From the NCBI GenBank assembly GCA_032158125.1, contig JASKOT010000011.1:414858-478857 (forward strand): a DNA stretch of 64,000 bases, given 5' to 3'. The stretch comes from Papiliotrema nemorosa. Its lineage: Eukaryota > Basidiomycota > Tremellomycetes > Tremellales > Rhynchogastremaceae. Made by a program: the position numbers and the translations under genes. The notes under the pieces are model-generated. The model had not been told where the DNA came from. It made no database searches and saw only the letters and a list, made by a program, of their open reading frames with translations. The stretch's first letter is position 1. Each line of letters begins with the position of its first letter. Positions 23,577 to 35,989 of the stretch are shown piece by piece.

Positions 23577-23673
23577 CGATGTCTACTCTCGACAGCCCCG
23601 TCGATCTTTGTCCACTCTCCCTTGCCAACCTCTTGCTCCTCAATCTGAAAATCAATAGCTAATCTCTGCCACG

Positions 23674-25495
23674 ATGGCTAGTCAGCGTGACAGTGAAGAG
23701 ACGATAAATGTCCGCCAGATATCACCAAAGAACGAGCAATACCCCTTCTCAAACGGCATATCCAGTCCGAAAAAGGGTTTCCAACATGACACCGAAGTCG
23801 AACATCGGGATCCCCACCGCCAAGACGATACACCTCGATCCAGTCGGATCAATCGTAAAAGCGATCGGCCAGACGGCAAGATTGAACTCAAAGACCGAGA
23901 CGCCAGACACGTTTTGGGATTCGCCTATCCCACGTCGAAGAAATGGAGGATACTCAGTGTCATCTTTATCGTTCAGTGTTCGATGAACTTCAACGCGTCT
24001 ATCTACGCCAATGGAGTGCCTTTGTTGACGGAGAAGTTTGATATTTCGGAGCAGGCGGCCAGGGTGGGCCAGATGATCTTTTTGATCAGTTATGCGTTTG
24101 GATGTGAGCTCTGGGCCCCTTGGTCGGAAGAACTGGGAAGATGGCCCACCTTGCAGCTCAGTTTGCTCTTTGTAAACAGTGAGCTCACCATTTGAAATTT
24201 TTGTACAAGGGGCATTGGCTGAAAGTCCAGTCTGGCAAATCCCCGCAGCACTAGCACCAAACTTTGCGACAGTCATCGTCGCCCGATTCTTGGGTGGTAT
24301 CTCTTCAGCAGGAGGATCAGTCACACTCGGAATGGGTGAGCAGTATCCTTAGCACCTTGTCACTCCGCTGACAGTGTAGTCGCCGATATGTGGGATGCCA
24401 AGACTCAGCAATTTGCTGTAGCATTTGTCGTCTTTTCATCTGTTTTCGGCAGTGTCATTGGGCCTCTTGTTGGACCGTTTATCCAAGCTCACCTCTCTTG
24501 GCAGTGGATTTGCTGGACTCAGCTCATCTTTGGCGGTTTTGTCCAAATCCTCCACTTCTTCCTCGTTCCCGAAACTAGATCGGCTATCCTCCTCGACAGA
24601 GAAGCCAAGCGACGACGGAACAATGGCGAGACCAACATCTACGGTCCTTCTGAACTCAAAGAGAACCGTTTCTCAAAGCACGAAATCTTGAAAACCTGGT
24701 ACCGACCTTTCCAAATGTTTTTGACGGAACCAATCGTCCTCTTCTGCTCCTTGCTGAGTGGATTCTCCGACGCGCTCATCTTCACCTTTCTGGAAGCTTT
24801 CACACCAGTGTACAAACAGTGGAATTTCACTACCGAACAAATGGCTTTAACTTTTATCCCCCTGGCAATCGGATATTTCATCGCTTGGATATCGTACCTG
24901 CCCCCTTTAGCCAAACAGCGTGCGATTCTCAAGAAGAACCCCAATGCCGCTCCAGAACTTCGACTTTGGTGGCTGCTGTATCGTAAGTTCCGACTCGCTT
25001 TGACCCGGCCTTGCATGCTGATCGTCAGTTGCACCGCTCGAAACTATCGGTCTGTTTGGTTTCGCTTGGACTTCACTCGGTCCACCCAAAACACACTGGA
25101 TCGCGCCGATGATCTTCTCTGGCTTGGTCGGTATTGCCAACTACGCCATTTACATGTCCACCATCGACTATATGATCGCGGCTTACGGACCGTACTCTGC
25201 CAGTGCTACCGGAGGTAATGGACTCGCTCGAGATTTCTTGGCTGGTATCGCTGCGCTCTACTCGGCACCATTCTACGAAAATGTCGGAGGGCCAGATTAC
25301 AAATATCATCTCGAATGGCCCACGACCATCTTGGCGATCATCGCACTCTTCGTTACTATCCCGGTGTATGTCTTCTATTTCAAAGGAGAATGGTTCAGAG
25401 AACGAAGCAAATTTGCTCAGACACTCAAGGGTGAACGAGATGAAAAAGAGAGTCTCGCAGACGAGGAAGATCTATCGACACGATGTGTTCAGTGA
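23674..25495 (+). CDS. Major facilitator superfamily transporter (DHA1-type drug:H+ antiporter-like)
   Basis: Four exons: 23674-24178, 24231-24335, 24380-24982 and 25029-25495, giving 559 residues. A charged cytosolic N-terminus of about 90 residues precedes the first span (ILSVIFIVQCSMNFNASIY). Typical motifs are LGRWPTLQLSLL (loop 2-3, corresponding to the GxxxDRxGRR motif but degenerate), VIVARFLGGISSAGGS, VFGSVIGPLVGPFI (antiporter motif C region), then a central loop rich in Lys/Arg and a second six-span half including LAPLETIGLFGFAWTS and WPTTILAIIALFVTIPVY. It ends with an acidic tail. The substrate cannot be read from sequence; polyamines or xenobiotics are usual for this group. Confidence 0.87.
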
Positions 25496-25735
25496 TGATT
25501 GAATGGGCCACTGACAGACGGGGTGTTATAATGTTGACAGTATATATGTATAATGTGCCTTGTGGCTACTCATCATCCCCAGGAGGTCCACCCAGTTGAG
25601 CTGCACTTCATGTGATGGATGATGGGGAGTTGACTTTGGTGGTTCACTTGCGCGACAAAGATTAGGATACATGATGTAGACTAGGGAGCTCGTTACTCAA
25701 ACTGGCCTGACAATCACAAGGGCGCCGGAGACTAA

Positions 25736-27099
25736 TCAAAAAGAGACAATGATCCCCTCCACCGTGATCGCCTCATCTTGACCGGGCACACGAACGACGA
25801 TTTGCGCTCCCTCTTGTCGCAAAAAGGTTGGGATGGTTCGACGGCGTCTCGCCTCTGCCTTGATGCGTTCGCGTTGTTTTCGGATCTCTTCACTCGCATG
25901 CGCCGCACGCTTCGCCACTTCCATGCTGATCTCAAACTCGTTTTGCTTTCCCCATCTGTTCAAGGCTTCCAGTGCATATGGATCTGGGATATTCATACCT
26001 GTAGCCCATGGTTCTATTGTAGGCGTGGTGTCTGCACATGTTTGACGACCTTGTGTAGCTTGTTTCTTGCTCAAATGAGACCCAATTCGTGTCAGCGAAG
26101 TAGGCGAACTTATCTCCTCATTTGGACGACATTGGCGACCTTGATAATACTCTTGAAGCAATACTATATCGTCGAGCCAGCTTTTGAAGCTTTCCCACGT
26201 TTCATTTCGTCGTTTTCCCTGACCTGGTGTTGTAGGATAGCCTGACACAACCCTCCGCCATGCCTCCCATAAGATTCCGTCCCCAGCCGGGTTCGCTATC
26301 CATCGCCTGAAAGCTTGCTCGTCGGATATACCGGCTTGCCAGGTCTGAAGGTTGAGGCCGAGCCAGTTGCAGAGCTCCTCCATCGAAGATGTGAGGATCA
26401 CTCGGATACATTTTGAGTTTGGGTAAGGCGAATGACATACACTCAGAAAGGTCGTCTGAAGGGTCAAAGAGGGTGATAAGGCTCTCAATCCAGCGAACAG
26501 GAGCGTTATCAGTGATCCGCCTGATGCCAAGAAATGGGCAAATTGGAGTGACTCGGGAGGGACAAGGAGCAGGTCGACTTGATAAAAGGGCTGGCAATAA
26601 GCGTGGTACATACTCGGACTTCGCGACCTACTTTGGCGCCATCATCCTCTTCTTCTACGATTCCCTCCTTATCATAACCGTCGGTGTTGTGTGTATCTTT
26701 CTCGAGCAGCTCACATAGCACCTTGAGGGATAAGACCGGCGTTTCGTAGTTGAATCGGGTCCAGTGAACTGCGCCGACCTTGTAAGCTACCGCTCCACAC
26801 CATCCGTCAAATTCCCTCAAGGGCGACTCGCAGCTCACATGATCCCATTCCCACGTGATGTCACGGACAGACACGTCAACAGACCCTCGTCCGCCATGAC
26901 TTGTGAAATGACCGAGCTTGATACCAGGCCAGGCGCAAATCAGGTCCAGGTCGCCATGGATCTCCTTCTTGGTGTAATGTCTTAACGGCATGATACCGAC
27001 AAAGATGTCTTGAAGAGCGGTCACGCAGTGATGTTTGAGAAGTTGGAGTTGCTGAGTCGTCATACGTTTCGCTTGCCGTCCAAAGGCTTTCCCTCCCAT
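25736..27099 (-). CDS. Nucleotidyltransferase-fold protein, paralogue 1
   Basis: Minus strand, 440 residues: exon 1 27099-26632, intron 26591-26631 (41 nt), exon 2 26590-25736. It begins MGGKAFGRQAKRMTTQQLQ and carries EIHGDLDLICAW, the Asp-x-Asp carboxylate pair expected of a polymerase-beta-type nucleotidyltransferase. The third carboxylate sits in FYQVDLLLVPPES just after the intron. A later conserved block is TSSMEELCNWLGLNLQTW, and the C-terminus has an Arg-rich helix. The N-terminal MGG, the HGD motif and QVD are shared with the two paralogues nearby. I remember this as an uncharacterised fungal family. Catalytic activity is inferred from the three acidic residues. It is head to head with paralogue 2. 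Confidence 0.72.
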
Positions 27100-27791
27100 G
27101 GTGACAAGTGAAAGAAGCTGGCTACTTGACAAAATGCGGAAAGTCTGACAGGGGGATTCTCAAGGTCAGAGGGCTGCGTTCTCCAAGTTGCGAGTGCTCA
27201 AGGATTCTCTTCAAGCATCATCAGGAGTAGAAATGCGACGACGGTCGACGTAGGGCACCAATGTCAGACATTGAAGGGCGCTGAATTAGGAGCGTCAAAG
27301 CGTATTCTCTTTCAATGCGGTCGTCTCGCCTCGGGGGCGCCATGCAAAGGGGATCTCGATAGGAACCAAGATACAAGCTCGCGGACTTCCAGATGTCAGA
27401 GACCTTGAGGGTTTCGAGTTTCTCATGCATGCAGTGATCGAGTCTGAAGGAGGGTCAATCGGAATGATGGTTGAAAAGCTCGACTCGTTTGTTTGTCTCA
27501 TGACACCGATAATCCTCATTCCCTCAGTACACACTTCACACACAGACCATGTACCACTATCGCGCAGTCACTCTCTATGACATCCTGCGCCCCGTATCCT
27601 CTCTCCACCACCGCACGGACGCCTCGTGGGCGCCTGGTCAACGGTGGACACGAGGTATCTCCTGCGGCCGCTATACTCGTGTCGCCCAATCTTTACTCTC
27701 TTTACTCTCTTGTAAATCGGCGACAAATCATCGTGGATAGATCTTGGAGGCAGCTTGAATCTTTGACATACTATCGCGAGCATCAAACAAC
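27100..27791. promoter_or_regulatory. Divergent region between two nucleotidyltransferase-fold paralogues
   Basis: 692 bases between the ATG at 27099 (minus) and the ATG at 27792 (plus). The head-to-head arrangement of homologous genes suggests an inverted duplication. I see no coding exon here that I can defend. Confidence 0.45.
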
Positions 27792-29349
27792 ATGGGAGGA
27801 GCGGCGCTCGGCAGACAGGCGCAGCGATTGACCACACCTCAGTTTCACCGATTGGTGGAGTATTGCATCCAACGTCTGTCTCCTTCTTTTTTCCCAAGAG
27901 TCGTCGCCCTCAAACCTTTCACCGACAAGGACTCGCATGGTGACATTGATCTTTTGTGCTCGTGGGACGAGCAGATCGACGCGAAGAAGGTGAAGGGCGA
28001 AGATTGGGGCGTAATCGTCGAAGGGGAGGACAAGGGGGTGGGGGCTCATCACCCCATTCAAACCCTCTCCCTGGCGAAGAGAATCGAGGAGAAGGAGCAG
28101 AAAGATGGAGCGGAGAACAGGGAGTTCCGGAAGTGGGTGATTGCTCTCGCGGGAGCCATCGAAGGTACAGAGTGGAAGCGGTCGGGGGCCAGCGGGGCGG
28201 TCATCAGCATAGGGGTCCCATGCAGAGTTCTCGAATCAGTAGAAGGCCATCCGAAAGACCGAAAAGACGATGTCCGTTCAGGAAAACCAGACTATGAGGT
28301 ATTTCGACGATTATGCCCTTTGAAGGAAATCACTGACGTTTCAGCCTTTCTACCAGGTCGACCTCCAGCTTGTACCCGCTCGATACATCGAGTTCACGGC
28401 CTTCACCCGATCCTTCTCAAACGTTATCTTGTCACATGCGATTAGCTATCTTTCTCACTGTACCAAGCTCCACGGTACGCATCTAGGAATCCGATATCTT
28501 CCTTACGTCGGGATTGAGCCCATCAAGGTGGAATTGACCTCCTCTCCGGTGGAGTTATGCGAGTGGCTGGGTCTCGATGTAGAGAGGATGGAGCGAGGAT
28601 TCGACAATGAGAAGCAGCTGTGGCAGTGGGCCACGAAGGTAGCCCCGGGAGGCAAGATCGACAAGGCTTGGAGGATTATCACCAATCCAAAGCGAAAATC
28701 CCGAGAAGGAAAGGGCAAGACCCGTAAAGCTGGAGCGTGGAGCATATTCGTAGTATGGTTAAGAACGGGAGAAGACAGCCCTTACGAATATCGCCGACAC
28801 AAGATTTCCGAAAGCGATACCTCCGGATCGAACGTGGTCAAGGCCCAAAAGGGTGTGTCAGCGATCGATACTCCAGAGACACGCTTGGGCATCAAGACGA
28901 CTTCGGATCTTCCAGATTTGACAGACACGCATGTCGTATCGGTAGTAGCTGTCCCCGCGACGGCCCAAACGCTCAACACCGAGGTCAAGACAGGTGAACC
29001 GCTTTCCGGAAGCACTGCGCGTGCTCTCACTCCAGCGCAGAGAGATGCACAGAGAAGCTTGGTCGATCCCGACTTCCCCAAGCTACTGGACAAGACGGCA
29101 AGGGAGACCATCGACCGATTCGGCAAAATGAGGGAAATAGAGGCTCTATTACATGAACGCAGGCAGCAGGCGATTTTGCTCGCTGAGAAACAGAAGAAGA
29201 AGTCTGAACAGGACATAACTTCTGAAGGACAAGTAGCCGCAAACTCGGACACGACCGCTCCGTCCACGCAAACCAGCCAAGATATAGTATCCCTTGCATT
29301 GCAGGTCGAAGAGCTCGCTGTGGCTGTGGCAGAGGAGAAGACGCTTTGA
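27792..29349 (+). CDS. Nucleotidyltransferase-fold protein, paralogue 2
   Basis: Two exons, 27792-28298 and 28345-29349, giving 503 residues. It opens MGGAALGRQAQRLTTPQFH. The metal-binding pair is in DSHGDIDLLCSW and the third carboxylate in FYQVDLQLVPARY immediately after the intron, the same joint as in its paralogues. Later blocks: GIRYLPYVGIEPIKVELT, SPVELCEWLGLD and WSIFVVWLRTGEDSPYEY. The C-terminus is extended by about 100 residues, ending with a Lys/Gln-rich helix (ERRQQAILLAEKQKKK) and an acidic tail absent from paralogue 1. Substrate unknown: RNA tailing, tRNA or small-molecule transfer are all possible for this fold. Confidence 0.73.
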
Positions 29350-30914
29350 GGTGATTGCGAGGTCCGTCATGTAAGCATCATCATTATAGGATCCTGAGTC
29401 TGTGTATGTAGTCAACTGTATATTGAAGTATCATAAACTTGTCTGTAGTGAAACCCGTGAACGTCGTCTGCGTGCGAGCCGAAATGGTGTAAAAAGAGAT
29501 CTGCACCGTGACAAACCTCCACCTGGATTTGGACTGATAAAGAAAAAAAAAAAAGAAACCCCACCCCCCCTCCCTTGCCCCCCCCCCCCTCTTTTTTTGA
29601 CGCCACCCGCTCCCAGAGGGGGTCAGCCAAGCCTCTTTTGGCGGCGATCACCGCATCCCAACCCCCCCCCTCCCTCGACGACAATCAGCGCAACTCGTCC
29701 CCCTCTTGACCCCCTCGTAACCCCACCCCATTGCTTGTCATACATCCTATCGCCAACACAACATCTGCAAGACCATTGCGCATCTTGGACACGCTTGATA
29801 CTCGCCGCAAGCGGTATACAAGAAAACGAATCACATCCACACTTGCATCCGCATTCGCGCTTTCCACAAGAGCTGCCTGCAGCCAGTCTGCCGACCATCT
29901 GATCTGTGAGTAAGTGCTCCTTCATCTCTTACCATGGGTTCCCCCTTTCCTGCACGTTTGGAAGTGTTCCCTGTCAGGAGCAGGTGCCATTAGCGAATCA
30001 TTGTCTGCATGACTCAAGAAATCATTCTGCAAAACGTTCCCCCCGGATTTGGAGTCATCTCGGTCTTCACTGTGCTTGCCTCACGGTCGGTCCTCGCTTA
30101 CCATCAGGAAGAGATTAGACAAGAGGTACTCTGCTGTTGCATTTCCCATTACTCGTGAGTCTCATTGTTTCGCTACACGGCTTTTCTTTCCCCTTGTCTG
30201 CGTTTGATCGACCTCCACCTCGCCCCTATACGCGACCGTTTCCTGCTGGGAAATGTGCATCCTATCACCCTGCATGCTTTGTGATCATCGAGTTCCATCT
30301 TATCGGTGTGCACTCTGCTATGCGATGGTGTGGGGGAAAGAGTTCTCGCCTGACTGGGTGGACGACCAGTCGGCGATGTGGTTTACCCGAAACCCAACAG
30401 CTTGAAATCGGGGATTTTCATCCCTCCTTTGACGCTCTGGGCAATGACACAACCAATTCTCACAGCCCGGTCTCCCCTCCATTCATCTCCGTTCTTACAC
30501 TTCTTATACATCGTCTGCTCTATCCGCAGGCTCGATATCTTGAGCCTCGGCCTCGATGCTTCCGCTGTTGGGTGAGAATCACCCTCCTGGCGGGCGGGTT
30601 GGACGGTTTTAGAATTGATAGGTCGGTGTGGGGTCTCCAAGCCTTTGGACCCTGAAATCCATTCACCCTCTTCCTCCGACGCGTTACGTAATCATATTTC
30701 AAGATTCCTTTTCCCCTCCTGGCGGCTTCAGCATTCACCCATCCATCCTTCTTCTACCATATCCTATCCATATTTTGTTACTTCTTTCTCTTCTTTTCGT
30801 GATCGACCGAGGGCGATTCCTATCATGCAGGCCTCGAGCTGATATCTAGCATCTATACCTGCCGTTCCTAGCCCTTTGCGCCCTTTTTGACCCTTCGAGT
30901 GATACCTAGCGACA
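29350..30914. other. Gene-free region and long leader of the Sds3-like gene
   Basis: About 1.56 kb. It contains A12 (29543-29554), a C12 run (29578-29589) followed by T-rich DNA, and a long C/T-rich stretch to 30900. A 172-codon ATG frame at 30137 has a hydrophobic start but no family resemblance. I read the region as a promoter and long 5' leader. Confidence 0.4.
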
Positions 30915-32940
30915 ATGTCTTCGGCAATTCTGTCGCCGCATACTCCGGCACTATCACTGAATGATATATCGCCTCACGCCGCCTCCCGCCCTCAGCGCAA
31001 TAGAAAACCAGTCGCTAGACCGTGGTCCCCGGCTGGAACTTCGTCATCTACTGCGACACCTGCCAGGGTGACAAGAAGTCGCGCGTCCAGGTCACCCGAC
31101 AAGCTCTCAGCTGAACAGAAGAGGGCCGAGGAGACTTTCGAGGCTTCGCCTGATGTGCCTGAGACTGAGCACGTGACTGCTGCAGACTCGCCATTTGGCA
31201 TGAGGATTGTAGTGGAGCGATTTGCGCACATCGACGGCGGCAAATTGAAAAGTAGAGAGCAATTCGCGGAACGAACGGCGGAAAGCATAAACGAGCGGAC
31301 AACTACCGACGAAAAGGTCCAAGAGGCCTCGGAGTCACGAACTGGTCCAAAGATCAGAATCCGTTTTGGCCCTCAAGTCGAAAACTCACAACCGGACGAT
31401 GACAACAGGTCAGAGCTTACCGAGCCTGACCCGCTTCCGCCATCTTCCCGGACTTCACCTACAATAGGAGAGAAGCGAGCTTTGCGGGTGGCGGACAGCG
31501 ACGGCTACGGCACAGCAGATGCAAGGGGGTTGGAACAGGCGATTGCCGAAGTTGAGAAGGAACCCCTTAAGAGAGCTCCAAGGAAGAAGAGAAAGTGGTT
31601 GAAGAGGGGAGAGGGTGAGTCGTGGTGTGACTCTGAGCTGATGATAGTTGATATGGACGATCCGGCGGCCGTGGCAAAGCAGCAAGCTAGGCATCGTTTG
31701 ATTGACAGGTGAGATGGATAGGTTGCCCGGCTGACTCAAGTGCGATACTCGACATCGACAAACAACTCGAGGCAATCCGGAACGAGACGCACCCTTCATT
31801 GGTCTGGATTCTTGAGGAATTGAGGCACCGAAAGGGTCTTCAACTCGCCCGATTGGAGGCCAGGCAGACGTACGCATGATCCCCGGCACTGACACTGGTA
31901 TGCTGATCGGTAGCGAGACAATGCTTGAACTCGCGCGAATGAGAGATCAAGCCGTACAACAACACAAGGCGGATTTCATCGATGCAAGGGAACGCCTCAC
32001 CGATGCCATGCTCTCTGAGACTCGCAACCAAATGGGCAAGTGCAAGCAGCAGAGCACCGTGCACAAGGTCATTATCGACACCTATCCTGCTCCACGAGAT
32101 GGCCGAGGCGGAGGTGGATGGCAGTTTTTCCCCAGCGATTACCTATCCAAGCATCGCGAATCACTCATTCCGGCTGGACGGTATTCGGAAGGCGTCCGAC
32201 GCAACACCTCTGTCGAAGTGAGAGGAATCGATCTGGACGACGCGAAAGACGATTTGAACATGATGGGTCCACGATCAGCGCATCGCAAGAGGGAGTCGGT
32301 ACCAAGACGACGCAGACTAGCTCCCGAAGAAACTTCTTCTGCATCACCTGTCCCCCCTCCTGTGTATCGCGCCACGCCCCGAATCCCGCCGTACGCGGCT
32401 GAAGCTCCCAGCGAAAATATCAACAACCTCAATCCGAGGACCAGCTATGCAGCTGCTCCCGCATCCGCATCATACGCTGTCAACCCTACACCCGTGCCTC
32501 CGAGGCCCTCGCGAGACCCGGAAGGATACGTGCCGCCATTCCCATTGTATCACAGCGCGCCCATGGGACGACCGGAATACATCTCGTGGGAAGACTACCG
32601 TGTATATGCCAACTGTGATGCCTGGGGCTGTCCACTGCCGCATGACCGAACAAGAAAAGACCTCGTGTTGCGCGAGAGTTGGGAGAAGCACAAGGGGTTG
32701 ATCAGGAAAGAGGCGGTTTATGGAGTGCCGAGACAAAGCAAGTCGCAGCGCGCTACCGGTCAATCTCGAACCTCGAGCAGTCAACGACCCAAACCAGCCT
32801 CTCAGGAGCTAGCACCGTCACATCACGATCGACATCTGCCACCGCCATCTTCAATGCTACAACTTGGGTCAGTCCAAGCCCTGGGTCGTCAATCGGATTG
32901 GGGCGCACGACCTACCTCGGCAGTCAACGGGGGCAGGTGA
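30915..32940 (+). CDS. Sds3/Dep1-like subunit of an Rpd3L-type histone deacetylase complex
   Basis: Three exons, 30915-31708, 31741-31869 and 31914-32940, giving 649 residues. The N-terminal 230 residues are disordered with a basic motif (RAPRKKRKWLKRG). The Sds3-like helical region spans exons 2-3: AILDIDKQLEAIRNETHPSL, ELRHRKGLQLARLEARQT, then ETMLELARMRDQAVQQHKAD and FIDARERLTDAMLSETRNQM. The NETHPSL stretch corresponds to the family's xGTHPE core. A Pro/Ala-rich region and a C-terminal Ser/Arg/Gln stretch follow. Sds3-like proteins bridge Sin3 and Rpd3 and support transcriptional repression. The first intron is only 32 nt. Whether it is the Sds3 or the Dep1 orthologue is open. Confidence 0.7.
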
Positions 32941-33289
32941 CTGTCTCTTTGTTCCTAAATAATCCCCGCGCTCCACCAGCCTATGAGACTGCACGATGAC
33001 CAGTACGCGCCCACCTTATCTTGGCCCCTTTAGCATGAAGCCAACACTTTCGTCCCATGTCTTTCATCTTTGTTCATGACGATCCCCACCGAATGATAGT
33101 TTACCGTAACGAAATAGAACATAAACAATCCTTGTACATGCATGTTATTGGCTCTGCATTCACTGTTTGCAGTCACTCTCACTGTCACCGGATCGTGAGG
33201 TTGGCGTGCAAGTCTCGGCAGCGGGATTACCGACTTGCGGTCAGAACAGCGCCGGACAGTTATTGATTGATTGATTGATTGACCTTATC
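32941..33289. other. Intergenic region upstream of VPS25
   Basis: 349 bases with no gene. A perfect ATTG tetranucleotide repeat, listed separately, ends 8 bases before the VPS25 ATG. Confidence 0.45.
33262..33282. repeat. ATTG tetranucleotide repeat, five copies, abutting the VPS25 start
   Basis: Five perfect ATTG units plus one base. The position just before the start codon puts it in the leader, or at the transcription start, of VPS25. Confidence 0.85.
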
Positions 33290-34275
33290 ATGTCTTTCGT
33301 ACCCTCACCCTTGGTCACAGCGAGTCAGAAGCCATCGATTAGCTTTTCGGCAGCACCAGGTTCATCTGGCAATCCTTCTACGCCGCTCAGATCGATCAAG
33401 GGCAAGCGTGGATTCACATACCCTGCAATATGGTCATTTCCTCCTTTCTTCACGTGAGTCCTTGGATGGATTACTCTGTTACGCGAACATGCTCACGTAT
33501 CAGACTACAACCGAATCCTGCTACACTGGCGCATCAGATTGAGCTGTGGACAAAACTGATACTGGACTGGGCGAGGCATGGAAAGGTGTTCATGGTGAAT
33601 GTAGAGGGCGTTGCTGGCGATGGCTTGGGAGAGGTATTCGAGAACGCGACCATACGGCGTAAGTCGGTCCCTACCAAATGCGATTCGACTTTACTATCCA
33701 CTCTCCCCGTCTTATATGTCTGGAACGCTATGAAGAGCCCGCCTCAGCAATCGAGTATCTGTGGCTCACATTCAGGTCGATTGCTATCACCGAGTATACG
33801 GACGATCCTCACTTCAATGGTTAAAGAAGGTAGGTCCAAGGCTTGGTTCTCGCTGTCTCCCACTTGGTCCTACAAGAACTCGGACTCATATGGCAGGGAG
33901 AGCGATAGCCGATCCCCCGAAGCAAACCGACACGTATCTGTTGTTGTGGAAGAAGCCCGAAGAATGGGGTACAGAGATATACGACTGGGTGAGCGGATTT
34001 TCCCCGGGATCTCAGCTGCCATGCTGATATCCAGGTCATGGACAATGGTCTAGGTGGTAGCATCATGACTTTTTGGGAGATTACAGAAGGCGATCTGACT
34101 GATGAGAAGGGTGGGGTCGATATGTTTGATATCAAGGTGTGGGGCTGACCACACAGACTTTCACACGATGCCTGCGCCTCTATTACGAAGGGCGATAGAC
34201 ACGCTGGTGAGGAGGAGCAAAGCGCAGATTATCAAGGGTGACGGGGAGGCTGGAGAGGGTGTACGATTCTTCTAG
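33290..34275 (+). CDS. VPS25: ESCRT-II subunit Vps25
   Basis: Six exons (33290-33453, 33504-33658, 33776-33829, 33897-33988, 34035-34110, 34157-34275), 219 residues, a normal length for Vps25. The hallmark PPF-containing start is present (FTYPAIWSFPPFFTLQPNP), followed by HQIELWTKLILDWARHGK, FENATIRR, SIRTILTSMVKEGRAI, TYLLLWKKPEEWGTEIYDW and IMTFWEITEGDL, matching the two winged-helix domains in order. It should act at endosomes with Vps22 and Vps36 to sort ubiquitinated cargo. The last intron (34111-34156) has a weak GTGGGG donor. Intron 2 is 117 nt, the others 46-67 nt. Confidence 0.9.
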
Positions 34276-34560
34276 GGCCACACATCTGTATGTACAATCA
34301 TCACGGTTGTATCGAGACTTCTGCCAGCTACTCTTACTTCAACGGCCATTCGGCCAGCATGATCAGGGCGCACTCCTTCTGCAGGTGTCGCGGCTGACAC
34401 ACAACCAGTTCACACAACTTGCGTGCAATAGCTTACCCTGATCCTCTGTCTACCTCATGTATGCCTCGTGCGCACATCACAGTGCAAGTGTTCTGAATGG
34501 AACTTCCTTCGCACTTTCAGTATACCCCGCCGTGAAAACATACCTGGCGAGTTGCTGAAC

Positions 34561-35797
34561 ATGGGAGGTGGATCATTCGAACACCGAGCTGAACGTCTCA
34601 CAACGGCGCAGCTCGTCGCGCTGGAGGCTCACTGTGTCAAAAGTCTACAACCCTTCTCCACAGGAATCAAGGCCTTGAGAAACCTCGACACCAAGGCTTC
34701 TCATGGTGATCTTGACTTGATGGTGGCTTCCGAGCAGATGACCAGAGGGATCCGATGGACTGGATACGATGGGGGTGTTATCGTCTCATCGGACCCAAGC
34801 GGTATGGTGTACGATGTGACGGAACATGCGAAGGGAGTTAGGAAGATGGGTACTGATGATGTGGATTATCAGCCGTGGAGCCAGTGGTTCCAGAGCATCG
34901 CCAGAGCTGTTGACGCGGTCCAGTGGAACCGATCGGGTGGAACGAGCGTCAAGATTGCCGTCGCGATTCCCTGCAAGCTCGTCGGAGCACACCTTGAGGC
35001 CAAAAACGGGGTCGAGGTGAGTGTTCAGATTAATCCTTGCTGACGACTCTCAGCCTATCTTTCAAGTTGACATTTGTTTGCTCCCTCCAGACGAATATAT
35101 CTTCAGCTGGTTCATAAAGTCGTACGGCATCGTCCGAATCACCCTTGCCTCGGCTGTCAAGTTTCTCACCAAGGACCTAGCATTGACCATCAATAACCTC
35201 AGAACATCCTACACGCCATATCACGGCCTTCCCGCGGTCGAAATTGCGCTGTCGGCTTCGCCGTCCGAAGTGTGTGTTTGGCTCGGTCTCGATTATGTCC
35301 GATGGGAAGAAGGATTCATGAATGTGGAAGAGTTGTACCTGTGGCTGACAAACGTCCCCGCAGACAGCGTTCTCGGAATGGCGCATCGAAAGATGGGCAA
35401 AGAGAAGATCGACTCGAAACATTCCGGGTCGAAAAAGGAGGCCAAGTTGCCAGAATGGAAGTCCTTCATTAATTGGTTGCGAGAGAACGATGATTCACCT
35501 TGGAAGGCCCCCGACAATCTACTCGCGGTGACCGTAGCTCCTCCGATCGAGATGAACCACAAGATTGACCCGAAGAATCCGAACGTCCTGGATGACATCG
35601 CCAAGGAGGCCATCGTGCTTTGGGGCAAATGGGAAATGTTCGACAAGGAGGTCCAGGAGCGGAAGGCATTGGCTGTGATCAGAGCGCAGCAGCAACAGCG
35701 ACGATCCAAAGCGGATTCCTCGAATGTCTCAACTATCACCCGAAAGATCAGCTCCTTGTCGCTGTCGTCTCGACCACATACGCCAGTTATGCAGTGA
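34561..35797 (+). CDS. Nucleotidyltransferase-fold protein, paralogue 3
   Basis: Two exons, 34561-35016 and 35054-35797, giving 399 residues. It begins MGGGSFEHRAERLTTAQLV. The acidic pair is in ASHGDLDLMVASEQ; the third carboxylate is in PIFQVDICLLPPDEY right after the 37-nt intron at the family's conserved joint. Further shared blocks are VEIALSASPSEVCVWLGLD and a late LWGK element followed by an Arg/Gln-rich helix (IRAQQQQRRSKADS). It lies 5.2 kb from paralogue 2, with the Sds3-like gene and VPS25 between. The three copies are well diverged, so duplication is not recent. Enzyme activity is inferred, not shown. Confidence 0.73.
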
Positions 35798-35989
35798 TCA
35801 GCGAGTTGTGAGAATCGAGTTGTAAGATAGGATGAATATGCAGGCAATGTCACGATCTGCTGTCGATGGGTAGTCAATGCATGGCGTGGGGGATAAACGA
35901 GACTCATGGGTCTCGATTTTGTCTTACAGACCGCTCGTCGGCGGTGACCTCTTCTCTCTTCTCCGATAACGAACACTAGGGATGTCCAC

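Larger units (their letters stand above)
23009..23673. other. Upstream region of the MFS transporter gene
   Basis: 665 bases. It contains a run of 16 cytosines and a 56-codon open frame, both listed separately. No other gene is visible. Confidence 0.45.

Noticed and set aside
30137..30655. 172-codon frame with a hydrophobic start, like a secreted protein
   Set aside because: Composition follows the C/T-rich leader; no family, and the minus strand is equally open.
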